Shown: one piece after another, positions 38,271-49,547 of the stretch
Numbering within the stretch: the first letter of the stretch is position 1
How the letters are laid out: every line of letters starts with the position of its first letter
NCBI GenBank assembly: GCA_963854735.1
Contig: OY978099.1
Location: 2,170,001 to 2,234,000 of the forward strand
DNA from: Marvania coccoides
Taxonomy: Eukaryota; Chlorophyta; Trebouxiophyceae; Chlorellales; Chlorellaceae
Reading direction: 5' to 3'
Length of the DNA stretch: 64,000 nt
The notes under the pieces: model-generated
What the model saw: the letters and a program-made list of their open reading frames with translations, nothing else
Told to the model about the DNA's origin: nothing
The model's database searches: none
Position numbers and translations under genes: made by a program

Positions 38271-38720
38271 TGGGCCAGCCGATTTACTCCTGTGGAAATG
38301 AGGGGTCCATACTCATTTCTACATATAAGGTCTCTAAGATGTTGAAGCTGTCGATTGATGGGGGAGCTTCAGGGCCATCTTGCAGCCTGCTGTACGAAAA
38401 ATGCCTCATTTTAAATCCCTTACAAACTCAGCTGAAAGCACGAATTTGACTTGTGGTGTCACAGCCGCATTCTTGAAAAATTGCAATTCTAGCCAAGCTC
38501 TGAGTGTGAGGGATGCGACATCTAGTCAGCAATAGAGGTCTTCATACTTGCAATTCAACCAACATCAGCTAACTCTGCACAGCAGAGCACCTACTATATA
38601 AGAGAGGTGCTCAAATGGAAGAAAGAGTGAAGGCTCCCATAACACTGGGCCCGCTTTTTCCCCAGCCCCTGCCGTTTTATATGATGCACGCCAAAACCAG
38701 CCATTGCACTAAAGCAGCCC
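38271..38720 (+). repeat. Dispersed repeat, copy 2 (also at 4.9-5.2 kb)
   Basis: Same order of motifs as copy 1, with about 130 bp of extra sequence at about 38,495-38,640. It begins 78 bp after the transferase stop. Confidence 0.6.
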
Positions 38721-39060
38721 AGCAGAAGCTCTCAGGAGCCAGCGCAACACCTCCAGTTTAATACCAATTTTAAAGGGCGCTCCACCGATTCAGTTGGAGC
38801 TGCCCACAGAGCTGCGGCCATATTTTTATCATATTGCACCCCCCAAAAAGTGGGGCAAAAATGCAGCCAGCAGTCCCCCCAAACACACAATTCAAATTCT
38901 CGAGCAATCACCCCCAAAACCCAAGTCCCGAGTGAACGAAAAAAGGAGAAACCACAGAGGCGCAGGGGCGTCGGAAAATTACAAGCACGTCATCGGCTTG
39001 CCTCCCATACCCGATTTTAGCTCCTCTCACTCATTAAAATTATGCTATTTTTTCATGTAC
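38721..39060. other. Intergenic, no gene recognised
   Basis: Open frames of 60-100 codons exist on both strands, with no recognisable motif. Confidence 0.3.
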
Positions 39061-39252
39061 CCAATAGGCACCGAGGATAATTATGCTCAGTCTTGTTTCT
39101 CAACATAAATAAGATTTAAAGAGACCCCAGGGGGAGGACGCCTATAGTAGGTACACAGTTCCTACTGAAAGAGGTTTTCCTCGTCCAATACCTATTGGGT
39201 GTACCACAATCAAAGACCGATTCCTATTCTTCTGTAGATTGTGGCGTTGCCG
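39061..39252 (-). repeat. Dimeric repeat, second monomer and tail, reverse orientation
   Basis: Reverse complement of the tail and second monomer of the 35-kb copy, from CCAATAGGCACCGAGGATAA to CTGTAGATTGTGGCG. The first monomer is absent. Confidence 0.75.
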
Positions 39253-39779
39253 TCGCAATATGCACTTTGACGAAGGGGGTGTGCTTATGCAGGGCTTAGT
39301 GAGGGCGTACCAGTAAGCACCTTACCTGGCCAAGGCTTACCCTAGGCTTATCCCGGAGGGGGTAATAAAACAGCGGGAAAAGGGCTCCCCTACATATGCT
39401 ATAATATCCATTAACAATGCATCCCTTTGCTTAAATTCAATTTTCATCCATTTTGAAAAATTAAGGCCCCCTAGGCTTACGGGTGTCAGAAATCATATAT
39501 TATTGACACATATCTGCTCACAGGCAAGAAAATATGATAATTAGCTGGCCTACAAAGCCTATATTTGACAAAACAGTACGAGTCTCGATCAAGCTAAATT
39601 AATTTGCAATCGGGCAACGGACCTCCAAAACGGCCCCCCATGCTGAATTGGAGGTCCGTTAACCCAGCGCCCAAATTTTTCCCTCTTCATTGGTAACCAT
39701 AAAAGTATAAGGTGAACATCGGGTTGCTATTAATTCATATGGAAATGCAGATATTGGAAGAGCGGCAGAGTCGCCTAGG
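39253..39779. other. Intergenic with a TAAGCC-type block
   Basis: 39,283-39,360 begins GTGCTTATGCAGGGCTTAG, like the start of the 60.73-kb block, and contains several GGCTTA words. 39,620-39,662 holds GGTCCGTT/GGACCTCCAAAACGG inverted pieces. No gene seen. Confidence 0.45.
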
Positions 39780-40770
39780 TGTGTAATGGCAAAGGGCAGA
39801 TCATCAATGAAGAACCAAAAAGATCACAGCTGGCAGGGTCGCCCTGCTTCAACCCCAAAGTGGACAGGAATGGGGCTGAAAGACCCTCCAAGTCGCTCCG
39901 GACGTTCTTGTAAAAATGTGGCGTAGTCCTTGACTTGGTCAATCGTGATCATGAATCTACTGCATGGAGGGAGCAAGGGAATTGAGTTAGTAGGGGCGGT
40001 TGTGTGAGTAGGTCGTACCTGATAGAAATCATGGAGGCTGAGCCTGAGGGGGCAGTGTTCCAGCCTCTCCTGCGGCGGGGGTCCCTCTATCTCGAGGCTA
40101 GCCTTGGACAGGAGGTCTTGGTCGAGTAAAATATAGTCGGTGGTAGATTTTTGGTTACATGAATTCCAGAAAGTAAAGTTACCAGAGGTTTCGCCGGCGA
40201 CTCTACCGTTAGCAATGAAGAAACTTCGGCAATGGCCTCCTCCATGCCCAAAATCCATTTCCCCATCTCATTTAGCGGCCGCACAACATCTTCGTTTCGC
40301 CGCTGCGCCGACGCTCCAGTGTGCGCGTTAAAGTCGCCAGCGACGATTACGTTGCACATTCCACTCGCTTGGGCAACCTATTGTTTCAAGCATGCGTCAG
40401 TCATGTCAGGGTCATTTGGTTTAAAATAGCAGGCGGCAATAAACAAATCCTGGGGCAGTCCGGCCTCTTTATCAAATCGGAGCCAAGAAAAAAATTGGCC
40501 ACCGTGGCAGTGTTCCTCTGGCCAAAGGGTGGCAAATGAGTCCAGGTCCAGAGAAACGTAGACCGCCACTCCCCCGCGGGCACCTCCCGCCACCGTTGTT
40601 GACGCTGTTGGGCGAGGGAAATAGTAGGCGCGGTAGTTTGGCACCGTTGGGGGAGTGTCTTCGTCGCTCAGCCATGTTTCTGTGAGGTGACTAGGCGCTC
40701 CCCTCGAAAAAGTGAGAAAACAGTGGACGGCTCGCTGCGGAGGAGGCCTTTGCGTTGAGCAGGAGAAGCC
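39780..40770 (-). pseudogene. LINE endonuclease/RT relic
   Basis: Reverse-strand copy of the LINE ORF2 N-terminus: LSDEDTPPTVPNYRAYYF, GGARGGVAVYVSLDLDSF, DLFIAACYFKPNDPDMT, VIVAGDFNAHTGASAQRRNED (split by a frameshift), STTDYILLDQDLLSK and LEHCPLRLSLHDFYQV. The segment then passes, after a gap, into an RT motif-B remnant at 39,795-39,890. Compared with the 46.6-kb copy it keeps the SLDLDSFATLWPEE stretch that the other has partly lost. Confidence 0.85.
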
Positions 40771-41988
40771 AGGGGCTGAGGCGGACTATAGTCAACGTAT
40801 TAAAATTCAGGGAAATTTAATTGAGAAGAGTGAATAACCTATGTGTGTTGTTAGACTTGTTGGCTGTCAGAAAGTTGAGAAACTTGCCAGGCTTCAATAC
40901 GAGGGAAACTAGAGGTTGACATTCTGAATCAATTTTCCCACCTTGGAGGTGTGTGAGGCAGTTGCAAAACAGGTGCTATAAGGGCAAGACGCTAATCTTA
41001 CCGATTGGGCTTCCTATTCTCCGATTTCAAAGGCTTGGCAACTACTGTATGGATGGGAAAAAAACCATTGTGTTAAGAAGGTGAAATTGGGAAGGTCAAA
41101 GGAATACAGATTGTTCAACAATTGTAGAGGTTGTCGAGCTGATGAGGAGCGATGAGAGTATGAGGCTGCTTAAAGCGTATAGTACGCATTGGTTTGTCCT
41201 TTAAATATATCGTAGTTATGTAGCAATGGGAGCTGCGAGGGGATGCCACACTTTTTCCGGGATTCATCAGTTGCTCAGCAGCTAAAGGCGTGAGGAAAGG
41301 CAGTCAACACTCGACCAGACTTACGCGGGACAACCGGACTCGTAAACAGGAATTATGCCAAAGGTCGACCACGGATAATGCTAACTGAGCAACTGCACCA
41401 GCAGTGGCGGAAATTGAAATGGTTAGTGTGAAGACCAATCAATACCGATAATTCAACTTATAACTGTCAAATGACTCGGTTAAGTTTCGCATTTATTTCC
41501 TAGCCAGAATTAACAATCGCGTTTTTTGTAGCCAATTTGGAACTGTACCTGCCAACCGTTTTTTTGAAGTTAACCATGAACTGTGCGATGTAAGGGAAGT
41601 ATCTCCCTTCATTGTATTTTACATTATTGATCAAGGGGGGCTGAAGTTTTCCGGAAATAGTGATTTTCCGGGTCTTCATTCCTTTAGTGGAATAAAAGAA
41701 TGAGGTTGAATATCACGGTCAATCATAAATTAAAAAAGTTTCAATTCAATCTGCGAATACACTCAATAATTGTTGACCACATTTCAATTTATAACCCTAT
41801 TCTTAACCATTTTCATAACCCGATTTATATGCGCCTTGTTTTTAATGCTCGCCTGCAAAGTATGCATCACTCGCCTGGTTATTTTTGTAGCATGACGGAA
41901 ACTGGATTCATCTAATACAAACTTGGTGTGAAGTGACTTTCTTGATGATACGGCGCTTTAAACTTTAAGCTTTTAGCTTTTTTTAAAG
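40771..41988. other. Intergenic, no gene recognised
   Basis: About 1.2 kb of AT-rich sequence with no frame longer than 72 codons and no match to other features. The final 50 bases (CTTTAAGCTTTTAGC) form the leader of the next gene. Confidence 0.4.
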
Positions 41989-43152
41989 ATGGCAGGGAAT
42001 GCGTTTATGCTAATAACATTTTTATTCGTTATTATTTTATTTGCCTCTGTATATTATGACTACAATGGAAATAGTTCTGCGAGACGACTCGAATTTAACT
42101 ATATATATCAGACGAAATTATTTAAAAAGTCATGCAAGGGCAACTGGAGTGAATGGTCGGCTGCCCTTCAAACTGTTGATAAAGTCTGTCCACTGATCCT
42201 CAGGGGCACTCATGACCTTGCAGGGCTTGGACACGCATTTTTGACTTTTAACAACCTTATTATAGCTGCGAGTATTTTGAACCTTACCATCGATGCACAG
42301 TTTCCAAGTGTGTTGCCGTATGGTGGTCGAAATAAGGCGGCTGTGATTGCGGAAACGTCAGCCTTCTTCTTTGCAGGTGCTTTTCAGGCAAATATATCTT
42401 GTGTTGAGGTTCTTGTTGAAGATTTTGAGACACTCTCTGTTGAAGTAGTCAAGTATAGAAAGAGATGTCCTTCTGCTCAGGCCGTTTGCTTTCGACTCCA
42501 AAGTGCAGCACCCTGGACTTCACATGGAGTTAATGTATTCAAATATAGGCAGGCATACACAATGGCAAGGCACCCTTTGAAAACTTTGTATGGAGGTAAA
42601 ACTCATCCAAAGGAAATTACAATTGCCACTCATATTCGAAGGGGCGATACGCAAGGGCAAAGCGGTATGGCATTCCGTTGGGCAAGTAATGAGGCATATG
42701 TGCACTTGCTAACGGCCATTATTACTCATTTAAGCAAACACTCGAACAATATTGACATTATGATAATTTTGATAGTTGAAGGAGCGAGCACTGTGGAATC
42801 GGTGCCCAATGCAGATGGGTCAACAGCTACAAATTTCTCGACACTAGCTGGGGCCCGAGTAATATTAGGCTCCAGTGACATGCTGGAGGCCTTTGCCCAA
42901 ATGTGTTATAGCGATATTCTTGTTACCGGGGTCAGTGGATTTTCCTATCTTGCATCGCTCCTTTGTGATAAACCTAAAATAGTTGCACTTCCTTTCTGGC
43001 TATCTTATGATTCAATACCAAATGCTATCACCGTATCTCAAGTCGAATACAGAAATAAATCTATAGTGGACTTAAATATCATTGAAAATGAGTTTGAACC
43101 CTTTTGGGCGCACCGGGGGGAAAAGAGCTGTAGCCCATCATCTACAACGTGA
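41989..43152 (+). CDS. Fucosyltransferase-like glycosyltransferase 2, membrane anchored
   Basis: 387 codons. Residues 5-22 (AFMLITFLFVIILFASVY) form the anchor. The lumenal domain has HDLAGLGHAFLTFNNLI (75-91), ATHIRRGDTQG with the H-I-R-R-G-D box at 215-220, a MIILIVEG strand (258-265), and CYSDILVTGVSGFSYLASLL (306-325). This is the pattern of GDP-fucose-using GT-B enzymes with an R-x-G-D box; the SDILVTG...S block is where GT11 and FUT8-like proteins have their second conserved region. Sequons NGS, NLT, NIS and NFS fit glycosylation. It is a paralogue of the gene at 37,066, more canonical in the arginine box but with low overall identity. Single exon. Confidence 0.75.
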   Translation: MAGNAFMLITFLFVIILFASVYYDYNGNSSARRLEFNYIYQTKLFKKSCKGNWSEWSAALQTVDKVCPLILRGTHDLAGLGHAFLTFNNLIIAASILNLTIDAQFPSVLPYGGRNKAAVIAETSAFFFAGAFQANISCVEVLVEDFETLSVEVVKYRKRCPSAQAVCFRLQSAAPWTSHGVNVFKYRQAYTMARHPLKTLYGGKTHPKEITIATHIRRGDTQGQSGMAFRWASNEAYVHLLTAIITHLSKHSNNIDIMIILIVEGASTVESVPNADGSTATNFSTLAGARVILGSSDMLEAFAQMCYSDILVTGVSGFSYLASLLCDKPKIVALPFWLSYDSIPNAITVSQVEYRNKSIVDLNIIENEFEPFWAHRGEKSCSPSSTT

Positions 43153-43947
43153 AGAACATCCGATTTCTCCAGTACAGAAAGCGACATAATACGGATAGCG
43201 GCCGTCTTGCATACATGTACAGCTGTTCTATTGATTTGTGGTAGTTTCGAAGTAATGATCGCAGTATTAAGACCTCGAGACAATGCTCGTCAACATCGAA
43301 CAAGCAGAAACTGCAAATTGTGTATTGTTTAATATTGTCGAAGAAATGGGATAAGAAAGTCAACAATATTTTCATCAATTTTTACCCAAACTATGTTCGA
43401 AGAAGTGGGGGGGGAAATCTACTACCCAGATTTCCTCACCGATATCTTCATAGAATATTGATGTGTTAATGTTAAATGCGCATTGCAGCTAACTCCTTTC
43501 TATTCTGTCCAATCGGAGATGCACTGAGATGGTCATATTCCAACAGATAACCTCCTCCAGCAGCATAGGCAGGTGCTTAGGGAACTTGTCATCTTGTGCT
43601 CGGCGGCATGCACGAGAATCTGCGAGAAACGAAGTATTCCAATTTCTTCCTTACCAAAAATATCGAATTAAGCCTGCTTTAATCCTCAAAATATAAATCA
43701 TTAATATTTGTAATGATGAAAGTCGAACATGATGCCAGGCTGCCGAAGTCCAAAAGTCTCTATCGCACACAGGGACTCACATCCTCGATTGATGCGTGAC
43801 CAAAATCCGCTGGGACTCTACTTTTTCGAGCTGAAACAGGGCAATATTGGTATTTTATGGTATTTACAAGTGTAAGAGATGCAGTGGTGCGCTTTGCAGT
43901 GCATTCTGAACTTATTTTGAACCATGGTGTTGGAAGGGACTGATAAA
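43153..43947. other. Intergenic, no gene recognised
   Basis: AT-rich sequence between the transferase stop and a LINE tail; no supported gene or repeat. Confidence 0.4.
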
Positions 43948-44951
43948 TACATACATACATACATTACAGGTTTGAAGTCCGCACTAAGAAGCAACTAAGG
44001 CAACATAGCAGACTGGCACCGAAGTGCAAGCAGAAATAGTAATAATAAATTGATGAATGAACATGATAATGAAGAAAGACCAAAGAAAAAACCAACCGCT
44101 AAAAGAAACAGAGAAAAGAATAACAAAGGAAAAGAAAAGAGAAGCCTATATCCAACCACGCAGTTTCTCGTACTCGCCAGCGTCATGGCTGGCTTTAATG
44201 AAAGAAGCAACCTGCTTCGGAGCTTGCTGCAGAAACTGAAAAATATTCAGAGGAGAAGAAGGGGAAGAGGAAGAAGAAGATTGCGCGTCAGGGAATAAAG
44301 ATGGGTAGGATGCACGCATTGCTACCAAAGAAGGGCATGTGCAATGAAAAACCATGTGCTCTTCGTCGTCGCAAGAACCAGAAGCACACAAGCGGCATGT
44401 CCGCTGCGAATGCGGCCGCCCAACGTAGCGCCCCGTCTCCACCCCAAGATGATGCGAGCTGCAGCGGAATCTTGCCAAAGAGACCCGCACCGGGACCGAA
44501 AGGACAGAAGAAAGGTACTGCTGCAAAATATAAGAACTCATTGTGGTGTCGCCTCGAATTGCTGCCTTGTAAAAGTCAGTTTTCGTCCCCGATTGTTGAC
44601 GGTAAAAATCTATGTAGCGTTGGCGCATGGCCGCCTCTGCCAGCCTGGGGTCGTCCAGGTCGTCGCTCCCCGCGGGCACCACGCCGCTTTCCGCCACACC
44701 GCTTTCAAGACCTAAAGCGTCGATCAGGCACAGCACTTGCGCCGCCCAACAGCGCTGCGAAGATGAGTTTTGCAGCGCCAGCGCAAGGTTGTCCCGAAAT
44801 GCTGCCTTGAGCGTCACCCTGGTGTCAAGCAAGGTGTGGAGTCGCTCCCAGTACCCATTGATACGTTTTGACCAAGCGCACGCCAATGGGAAGCGACCAA
44901 ATCCCCCCAGTGTGACCACGTTGGCCGTGCCTTTGCGCACTACCAACACAT
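43948..44951 (-). mobile_element. 5'-truncated LINE 3' end, 1 kb
   Basis: Reverse-orientation copy with ATAC tail, 3' UTR and a single open frame (44,146-44,982) covering the last roughly 265 residues of ORF2, from the thumb (RKGTANVVTLGGFGRFPLACAW) through the zinc knuckle CRLCASGSCDDEEHMVFHC to the end. The frame is undamaged, so this is a young copy. It is truncated at CCAACACA, 44,951. Confidence 0.9.
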
Positions 44952-45285
44952 TTGCATATAAACGATCAGATACAACAAGCATTTAAGCAGAAACAAAATT
45001 ATAAAAATATTTCATCTAATCAACCCGGACGAAACCAAATTTTAACGCACCCCAAGCATATATATCTAACCATAACATTCCCCCCTTCATTTGCATCCCA
45101 TAACCAACCTATTCCCCAACCTTTTTCGCCAGCCTTACATTAGATCTTAGAAACTCCAACCGCTAATCTTCTTAAATCTCGTCCAATTTTATTTTATCTC
45201 CCATCAGTAATTCAACCTAATTTGTGTTTTTCCTCCTTTCCTCCTACCTTTCGATTGTATTGTTTGATTTCCGTCACCTAGAAGA

Positions 45286-46617
45286 ATGTTTTCGATTAGC
45301 AGTAATCTCATCTCATCTTCCCGTACCGTCATCAACACCTTGGGCAACAATAAGAAACATACTGATGCGCACAGCAAACTCCGTCGTGAACACTCTCTTA
45401 GTATCCCTACTTTGCCCCAGCTTCCATTTGGGAAGCAGAAATGCATTTACAATCGCGCAACTTTTGATGCAGCAGCGCTCGTGGCTCATTACTACGAGTC
45501 TGGCTGTGAGGCAGCAGGTGTCCCCACCAAAATCACCGGCCGCATCCGAACCACGGCCTGCGGCAAGCATCTTCTTGGTGTTGCCTTCCCCATCCCACGC
45601 TCTGAGTGGGACGGGACGGCCAACGCGCTTCCCCCCGGACCGCCGGTGATTGGTGTAGCTGTCAAACAACGCATGTACAAGTCACAGCCCGCTCTGGATG
45701 TCCTAGTGCCCCGCGAATTCAATGATAGGACTGTTTTCAAGTGGACAGTCTCTCGGATTGCGGATTTCCGGGCGCAACCTTCCCCAACGCCGCTGCCGGC
45801 CACCCCAGCCGGCCCCACACCGGTCCCACAGCCTGAGCATCCGCGTCAACTCTCTCCCTTAGTCACTATCCCCCCGGAGCTGCCCGCTCCCGCCGCCAAC
45901 GCCACCAACGCTGCCACGGCATCGCCATCATTGCGGATGAAAAAAATTGTCGTATATGGGCTGGACCATAGAATCAACGACAGCCTCCACACCGCTTTGG
46001 GGAAGTTTAAGGAGTTCTCTCGCAACTGTTTAAATATCGAATCCCTTGATGGCGTGTGTGCTCTGGAAACCCTTGTCTCTCACGACTTTTTTGGCCGCCC
46101 CCGCTCAGTTGTCGTCCTCGACGTCCCCCACGCAACCCGAAAAGCGATCTGGTGCGCGAAATCCCGGCTCTCAAGCTACGTCCAGGTGTCCATCGACTAT
46201 CACGTCGACCACCTGGCCCACCGCGCCCGCATCGCTCAACGCAGACGCCCCGCTGTGCTACACCGCTCAGACCGCGACTGCTGGAGGCGCCCTCACCCGG
46301 CGCCCACCCCCGATTTTAACCCGCCGTGTATCATCATCCCTATGGCGTGCCCCACCCCCCAGCAGCATGTCTGCTTTCCCCCGAGGGCACCCAGACGGCA
46401 CGGTCAGCTTCCCCGCTCCCGCCCCCAATGCCGCCCCCACACGCGTCCTACTCGTGATGGGCAAGCGGCTGTCCCACCACGCCAGCCTGTCCCCTCCACC
46501 GCGGTGCGCGCCGTCCCACAGCACCACCCGCGGCGGGGAAATGACAACCAGGCCGGCCCAAATCGCGCGGCCCCAGACCGCACGCCGGGTGTCACCACAC
46601 CCGTAAACTCTCAATAG
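45286..46617 (+). CDS. LINE ORF1 protein
   Basis: 443 codons. The N-terminal third (to about 140) is of mixed composition with GRIRTTACGKHLLGVAFPIP, followed by LDVLVPREFNDRTVFKWTVS. A proline-rich linker occupies about 165-220. A folded-looking stretch follows (KKIVVYGLDHRINDSLHTAL to about 330) that may be an RNA-binding fold, ending in an R/P-rich tail. ORF1 proteins of LINEs bind element RNA; that role is assumed from position. The frame may shift near 46,240, because an alternative frame continues smoothly there. A damaged copy lies at 35,745. Confidence 0.65.
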   Translation: MFSISSNLISSSRTVINTLGNNKKHTDAHSKLRREHSLSIPTLPQLPFGKQKCIYNRATFDAAALVAHYYESGCEAAGVPTKITGRIRTTACGKHLLGVAFPIPRSEWDGTANALPPGPPVIGVAVKQRMYKSQPALDVLVPREFNDRTVFKWTVSRIADFRAQPSPTPLPATPAGPTPVPQPEHPRQLSPLVTIPPELPAPAANATNAATASPSLRMKKIVVYGLDHRINDSLHTALGKFKEFSRNCLNIESLDGVCALETLVSHDFFGRPRSVVVLDVPHATRKAIWCAKSRLSSYVQVSIDYHVDHLAHRARIAQRRRPAVLHRSDRDCWRRPHPAPTPDFNPPCIIIPMACPTPQQHVCFPPRAPRRHGQLPRSRPQCRPHTRPTRDGQAAVPPRQPVPSTAVRAVPQHHPRRGNDNQAGPNRAAPDRTPGVTTPVNSQ

Positions 46618-46647
46618 GGGGGCGGGAGTCAAGGGGAAACGGCCACC

Positions 46648-48692
46648 GTGGTCCGCCGCAGCCCCTGGCTTCTCCTGCTCAACGTAAAAGGCCTCCTCCA
46701 AAGCGAGCCGTCCGCTGTTTTCTCACTTTTTCGAGGGGAGCGCCTTGTCATCCTTACAGAAACATGGCTGAGCGACGAAGAAACTCCCCCAACGGTGCCA
46801 AACTACCGCGCCTACAATTTCCCACGCCCAACCGCGTCAACAACGGCGGCGGGAGGCGCCCGCGGGGGAGTGGCGGTCTACGTTTCTCTGGACCTGGAAT
46901 CATTGGCCAGAGGAACACTACCACGGTGGCCAATTTTCTTGGCTCCGATTTGATAAAGAGGCCGGACTGCCCCAGGATTTGTTTATTGCCGCCTGCTATT
47001 TTAAACCAAATGACCCTGACATGACTGACGCGTGCTTTTGCTTGGAACAACAGGTTGCCCAAGCGAGTGGAATGGGCAACGTAATCGTCGCTGGTGACTT
47101 TAACGCGCACACCGGAGCGTCGGCGCAGCGGCGGAATGAAGATGTTGCGCGGCCGCTAAACGAGATGGGGAAATGGATTTTAGGCATGGAGGAGGCCATT
47201 GCCGAAATCTTCATCGCCAACGGTAGAGTCGCCGGCGACACCTCTGGTAACTTTACTTTCTGGAATTCACGTAACCAAAAATCTACCACGGACTATATTT
47301 TACTTGACCAAGACCTCCTTTCCAAGGCTAGCCTCGAGATAGAGGGACCCCCACCGCACGAGAGGCTGGACCACTGCCCCCTCAGGCTCAGCCTCCATGA
47401 TTTCTATCAGATGATCTGGCGCTGGTGGCCACGAGCATCGAGGGGCTACAATTGCAGCTGGCGGCACTTTCGGAATACGCAGCGGAGTGGGACCTCACCG
47501 TGAGCCTGGCAAAGACAAAGGTGATGTCGCTGGGGGGGGGGGAGGCGGACCTATAATCGTTCGGGTCACCTACAGGGGGGTGCAGCTGGAGGAGGTGGCA
47601 GAGTTCAAATATTTAGGCGTGATATTTACGACTGGAAGGGATTTTGGTGCTGTGGCAGCGGCGGCACGGCTGAAAACAGCGAGGGGGGCGCTGGCGGTGA
47701 TGTGGCGGCGGTGCGCACAGCTGGGGATCACATCGGCACGACTTCTTGGCGAATTCTTTAATGCGGTGGTGATCCCAACATTGGGATACGGAGTAGAGAC
47801 CTGGGGGCCAGCCCAGGTGGCAGCTGCGGTGGGCGGTGACGGCAACGACAAGTGCGAGATATTCTACCGAGCCTTCTTGCGGCGTGTGTTGGGAGTACGC
47901 AAAGGCACGGCCAACGTGGTCACACTGGGGGAATTTGGTCGCTTCCCCTTGGCGTGCGCTTGGGCGAAACGTATCTATAGGTACTGGGAGCGACTCCACA
48001 CCTTGCGTGACACCAGGGTGACGCTCAAGGCAGCATTTCGGGACAACCTTGCGCTGGCGCTGCAAAATTCATCTTCGCAGCGCTGTTGGGCGGCGCAAGT
48101 GCTGTGCCTGATCGACGCTTTAGGTCTGGAAAGCGGTGTGGCGGAAAGCGGCGTGGTGCCCGCGGGGAGCGACGACCTGGACGACCCCAGGCTGGCAGAG
48201 GCGGCCATGCGCCAACGCTACATGGATTATTACCGTCAACAATCGGGGACGAAAACTGACTTTTACAAGGCAACAATACGAGGCGGTGATACCACAATGA
48301 GTTCTTATATTTTGCAGCCGTACCTTTCTTCTGTCCTTTCGGTTCCGCGGCGGGTCTCTTTGGCAAGATTCCGCTGCAGCTCGCATCATCTTGGGGTGGA
48401 GACGGGGCGCTACATTGGGCGGCCGCATTCGCAGCGGACATGCCGCTTGTGTGCTTCTGGTTCTTGCGAGGACGAAGAGCACATGGTTTTTCACTGCACA
48501 TGCCCTTCTTTGGTAGCAATGCGTGCATCCTACCCATCTTTATTCCCTGACGCGCAATCTTCTTCTTCGTCTTCCCCTTCTTTTCCTCCGAATCTTTTAC
48601 AGTTTCTGCAGCAAGCTCCGAAGCAGGTTGCTTCTTTCATTAAAGCCAGCCATGACGCTGGCGAGTACGAGAAGCTGCGTGGTTGGATATAA
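46648..48692 (+). pseudogene. LINE ORF2 (endonuclease - deleted RT - C-terminal domain)
   Basis: The endonuclease starts LLLLNVKGL and ILTETWLSDEETPP. After a deletion/frameshift at about 46,905-46,960 it continues with FIAACYFKPNDPDMT, VIVAGDFNAHTGAS, STTDYILLDQDLL and LDHCPLRLSLHDF, which carry the expected N, D-Y and H residues. RT motifs 1 to B are deleted. DDLALVATSIEGLQLQ follows in another frame, then, after a poly-G run at 47,530, the long open frame 47,487-48,692: YRGVQLEEVAEFKYLGVIFTT, LGYGVETWGPAQ, ACAWAKRIYRYWERLHTL, and the zinc knuckle CRLCASGSCEDEEHMVFHC. The C-terminal 60 residues are serine-rich and end GEYEKLRGWI. Confidence 0.88.
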
Positions 48693-48900
48693 GATTTTCT
48701 TTTCTTTTCCTTTGTTATTCTTTCTCTGTTTCTTTTAGCGGTTGGTTTTTCTTTGGTCTTTCTTTATTCTCATTTTCATTCATCAATTTATTATTATTAT
48801 TTCTGCTTGCACTTCGGTGCCAGTCTGCTATGTTGACTTAGTTGCTTCTTTGTGCGGACTTTAAACCTGTAATGTATGTATGTATGTATGTACACGCCGC

Positions 48901-49547
48901 AAGAAGGCTCGGTAGAAAATCTCGCACTTGTCGTTGCCGTCACCGCCCACCGCAGCAGCCACCTGGGCTGGCCCCCAGGTCGCTACTCCGTACCCCAATG
49001 CTGGGATCACCACCGCATTAAAGATTTCACCAAGAAGTCGTGCCGGTGTGATCCCCAGCTGTGCGCACCGCCGCCACATCACCGCCAGCGCCCCCCTCGC
49101 TGTTTTCAGCCGTGTCGCCGATGCCACAGCACCAAAATCCCTTCCAGTCGTAAATATTACGCCTAAATATTTGAACTCTGCCACCTCCTCCAGCTGCACC
49201 CCCCTGTAGGTGACCCGAACGATTATAGGTCCGCCTCCCCCCCCCCCAGCGACATCACCTTTGTCTTTGCCAGGCTCACGGTGAGGTCCCACTCCGCTGC
49301 GTATTCCGAAAGTGCCGCCAGCTGCAATTGTAGCCCCTCGATGCTCGTGGCCACCAGCGCCAGATCATCTGCATGGAGGAGAGGGGGGACGGTGTCGTGC
49401 AATTGTTGGCAGATTTGCAGAGTCTCCTTGGCGTAAAATGGCATAGGAAAGATCATCAATGTAGAAACCAAACAGGTCACAGCTGGCAGGGTCTCCCTGC
49501 TTCAGCCCCAAAGTGGACAGGAATGGGGCTGAAAGACCCTCCAAAGT
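48901..49547 (-). pseudogene. LINE RT fragment (left arm)
   Basis: Reverse-strand LINE piece covering RT motif B (TLGLKQGDPASCDLFGFYIDD), motif C (HADDLALVATSIEG) and the start of the thumb (FKYLGVIFTT to FYRAFL). It carries frame damage at a one-base insertion near 49,402 and at the poly-C run. It supplies part of the RT missing from the 45-48.9 kb element. Confidence 0.88.

Larger units (their letters stand above)
45000..48892 (+). mobile_element. Most complete LINE (non-LTR retrotransposon) in the window
   Basis: Order: a C-rich leader (start uncertain, about 45,000), ORF1 45,286-46,617, ORF2 starting about 46,648 with an AP-endonuclease, an internal deletion, the end of RT, thumb and zinc knuckle to 48,692, a 3' UTR ending GCGGACTTTAAACCTGTA, and an ATGT repeat tail to 48,892. 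The deletion joins the endonuclease (DFYQ, about 47,410) directly to the RT motif-C region (DDLALVA). This copy cannot move itself, but the 3' half is intact. Confidence 0.9.

Noticed and set aside
43600..43960. Small reverse-strand gene near 43.8 kb
   Set aside because: A 66-codon frame without motif that starts in a LINE tail.
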